Origin: CAIQQQ01 sp040399685
GTDB taxonomy: Bacteria > Pseudomonadota > Alphaproteobacteria > Acetobacterales > Acetobacteraceae
Length of the DNA stretch: 64,000 bases
Reading direction: 5' to 3'
Assembly: GCA_040399685.1 (NCBI GenBank)
Contig: JBBART010000007.1
Location: 1 to 64,000, forward strand
Within the stretch, counting starts at the first letter, position 1; each line of letters begins with the position of its first letter. Under the pieces are notes generated by a model, which saw nothing but the letters and a program-made list of their open reading frames with translations, had not been told where the DNA came from and ran no database searches. The translations under genes and the position numbers were made by a program. Of the stretch, positions 61,868-64,000 are shown piece by piece.

Positions 61868-64000
61868 ATGCCGGGCCGGCCCGTCATTTCATTCGTCAAA
61901 GGTGACCTTGCTCTGATGCCGACGCCGTACTCGAGTGAAGATCTTGGTCGCAGTTTTGATGAAGCCGCCTTGCGACGAGGCCGCAGCATGATTCTGCTCG
62001 GCAATGTTGAGGTGGCGCTCGAAGGCGATGCCGTCACCGGTTCGGTCGACCATCTGGGTACCCACCAGGAAGCGAGCGTGACGCCGTTTCTGGAGGCTGG
62101 CCAGGTTCATTTCAAAAGCCAGTGCACGTGCCGCAACCCCGGCTGCGGCCACCGTGCCGCCGTGGCGCTGGCCGCTCTCGCGCGTTTCCCGAAGCTGCGG
62201 GTGAGCGTTGCCGCGAAGCCGGAAGCCGCCAAGGCCAAGGTTGCAAAGCTGCCCGAACGCCGTCGCCTTCTGCTGGAACTAGCGCCAACGGCGCTGCCCG
62301 ATGCCTGCGTGGTCAACACCATCCTGGTGACAGAACGCACCAAGGAACCGCTGCCGGCAACACCCGCAGAGGTCATCGCCGACACCACGATTCTGGAAGC
62401 AAGCCGCGACCTCGCCCGCCTGCTCGGCGGCGGCACCGCCACCAGCACGCTGATTTCCCAGCACAAGGCGCCGGCCATCCTGGAAGCCCTGGCGAAATCG
62501 GGCAAAGCCCGCTGGCAGCCCACCGGCAAGCGCCTGAAGCTGGGCGATGAGCGCGTGTTCGCGTTCGACGTGCCGCGCACCATGCCGGAGCTTTCCGCGG
62601 AAATTCCAACCGCCTCCGGCCTGTTCTACGTCGATGCCGCCACCGGCGCCGTGGGGCGCATCCAGATTCGCTACCCCGGCGTGCCGTCCACCCAGCAGCG
62701 CCGCAGCACCGCGCGCACCGGCAGCCGCGCCGGCGGCCGTCGTTCGGTGCCGACACTTGCGGACATGACCGAGCCGGTGGTGGTCGAGCGCCTGTTCAAG
62801 CCGGTGCTGCGCCTCCAGCGCATCCACGCCCCCGACGATTTCGGCCGGCTGCAACTGCTCGACGTGCTCACCGTCACCTTCGATTATGACGGCGTGATCA
62901 TGAGCCCGGACGACGAGCGCCAGATCGTCAAGGGCCACCGCTCCGATCTCGGCTTCCCACGTGACCAGACCGGCGAAGCCGAAGCGCTGGACATGCTGCG
63001 CCATGACGGCTTCGTGCAGATGCGCCACACCGACACCGAGCATCCACGCGGCATGCGGGTCTACACCTTCCTCGGCCGCGATGCCGCCGAGCAATGGCAG
63101 GGCTTCGTCAGCCAGCGCGTGCCGGCTCTGGAGGCACTCGGCTGGCAGAACATGATCGACCCCGATTTCGGCCCGCGCGCCGTGGAATCGGTCGGCGTGT
63201 TCGACATGCAGGTCACGGATGCCGATGCCGGCAGCTTCGCGCTGGACCTCGGCATCGAGATCGACGGCGTTCGCCGCCCATTGCTTCCCATCCTCAGCCG
63301 CCTGCTGGAACGCGGCGGCATGGAATCGGCACAGATCGTCGACGGCGAGGTCATCACCAGCCTCGATGACGGCCGTATCGTCCGCCTGCCCGCCGAGCGG
63401 ATCGAGCGCCTGCTCACCATCATGTCGGACCTGATCGAGGCCGCCAGCCGCACGCCGGACGACACGCTGATCCTGCCGGGCGCCGAGGCGCTCCAGGTGC
63501 TGGAACTGGAAGACCTCCTGACCACGCGCTGGCAGAACGCTGCCGCCATCGAGGCCTATGTCGAACGCTTCCGCGGCGACCCCGAGATCGCCACGATCCA
63601 GATTCCAGAGTCGTTCACGGCGAACCTGCGGCCATATCAGCAGCAGGGCGTGGAATGGCTGCAACATCTGCGCGCCAACAACATGGCCGGCTTCCTGGCC
63701 GACGACATGGGCCTGGGCAAGACCGCGCAGACCATCGCGCATATCCTGGTGGAAAAAGAAGCCGGCCGGCTGGACCGCCCTGCCCTGATCGTGGTGCCCA
63801 CCAGCCTCGTGTCCAACTGGACCTCCGAACTCGCCAAATTCGCCCCCACCCTCACGGTGGCCGTGTTGCACGGGCTCGACCGGCATGAGCGCCGCAGCCA
63901 GCTCGACGGCCTGCACGTCGTGATCACCACGTATACGGTGCTGGCGCGCGACATCGCCGAGATGACCGAGATCCCGTGGCACATCGTGGCGCTGGACGAA
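61868..64000 (+). CDS. SNF2-type DEAD/DEAH helicase, 5' part (cut by window edge)
   Basis: The open frame of 711 codons runs off the right end. An N-terminal zinc-binding segment near residues 75-90 reads QCTCRNPGCGHRAAVA, a CxC-CxH pattern like a SWIM domain. A long linker follows, then the ATPase core near residue 580: RPYQQQGVEWL, Walker A ADDMGLGKT, VVPTSLVSNW and the start of the DE box (ALDE) at the edge. Such proteins remodel or translocate on DNA. The start could be ATG 61868 or 61916. Long frames on the opposite strand are shadows. Confidence 0.85.
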   Translation, partial: MPGRPVISFVKGDLALMPTPYSSEDLGRSFDEAALRRGRSMILLGNVEVALEGDAVTGSVDHLGTHQEASVTPFLEAGQVHFKSQCTCRNPGCGHRAAVALAALARFPKLRVSVAAKPEAAKAKVAKLPERRRLLLELAPTALPDACVVNTILVTERTKEPLPATPAEVIADTTILEASRDLARLLGGGTATSTLISQHKAPAILEALAKSGKARWQPTGKRLKLGDERVFAFDVPRTMPELSAEIPTASGLFYVDAATGAVGRIQIRYPGVPSTQQRRSTARTGSRAGGRRSVPTLADMTEPVVVERLFKPVLRLQRIHAPDDFGRLQLLDVLTVTFDYDGVIMSPDDERQIVKGHRSDLGFPRDQTGEAEALDMLRHDGFVQMRHTDTEHPRGMRVYTFLGRDAAEQWQGFVSQRVPALEALGWQNMIDPDFGPRAVESVGVFDMQVTDADAGSFALDLGIEIDGVRRPLLPILSRLLERGGMESAQIVDGEVITSLDDGRIVRLPAERIERLLTIMSDLIEAASRTPDDTLILPGAEALQVLELEDLLTTRWQNAAAIEAYVERFRGDPEIATIQIPESFTANLRPYQQQGVEWLQHLRANNMAGFLADDMGLGKTAQTIAHILVEKEAGRLDRPALIVVPTSLVSNWTSELAKFAPTLTVAVLHGLDRHERRSQLDGLHVVITTYTVLARDIAEMTEIPWHIVALDE

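Noticed and set aside
62279..63982. 567-codon frame opposite the helicase
   Set aside because: The plus strand has continuous SNF2 helicase motifs over the same span.

Overview
This 64 kb window is G+C-rich, densely coded chromosomal DNA from an alphaproteobacterium, most likely an Acetobacteraceae/Rhodospirillales member. The assignment rests on a Usg-family gene, a DUF1127 gene, a two-domain cold-shock protein, a CIRCE-controlled groESL operon, a COX15-type heme A synthase and an unusually large number of solute-binding-protein transporters. No rRNA, tRNA, CRISPR array or complete mobile element was seen.

Positions 1-6301 are a zone of gene decay. A benzoate/anthranilate-type ring-hydroxylating dioxygenase (benA and benB intact) is followed by a reductase gene that loses homology at the window edge. 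Its divergent BenM/CatM-like LysR regulator has an in-frame amber codon and a one-base frameshift, although an ATAC-N7-GTAT operator remains. Next come fragments that look like OPT-transporter and AroM-family genes around an AT-rich island, a D-2-hydroxyacid dehydrogenase with an internal deletion and a frameshift, and an SDR gene lacking its cofactor-binding half. Intact genes resume at 6371.

Positions 6371-31543 are mostly uptake systems with catabolic enzymes. There is a translationally coupled dipeptide-type ABC operon with a CE4-type deacetylase/amidohydrolase and an SDR (9051-16042), with a second binding protein transcribed divergently. A secreted tannase/feruloyl-esterase-like enzyme follows, then a sugar-type ABC importer without an ATPase gene. 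Next are a beta-hydroxyacid dehydrogenase, an AHL-lactonase-like hydrolase, an M20 amidohydrolase and an MsbA-like exporter. A branched-chain-type (Liv) importer operon has a flavoprotein dehydrogenase inserted between the binding protein and LivH.

Positions 31607-46536 hold a TetR-adaptor-RND efflux operon with a 30-bp perfect palindrome upstream, an FMN hydroxyacid oxidase, a hydroxyproline-epimerase-like enzyme and an FAH-family hydrolase. They continue with a double cold-shock protein, a serine hydrolase, a lone TonB, a copper P-type ATPase, the tRNA hydroxylase TrhO and a Tat-exported phosphoesterase.

Positions 46665-57123 carry housekeeping genes: tldD, the heme A synthase, a DUF1127 gene behind a hairpin that overlaps its ribosome-binding site, usg, groESL with two CIRCE elements, an Asp/Asn hydroxylase, cspA, a LysE exporter, a lipoprotein and a MarR/MATE divergent pair. 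Positions 57120-64000 carry a peptide-type binding protein with a DUF1028 gene, a ModA-like binding protein next to an intradiol dioxygenase, a small membrane-anchored protein, and the N-terminal part of an SNF2-type helicase that runs off the right edge.

Start codons were chosen from ribosome-binding sites, overlaps and family alignment from memory. No database search was possible, so product names are family-level calls.
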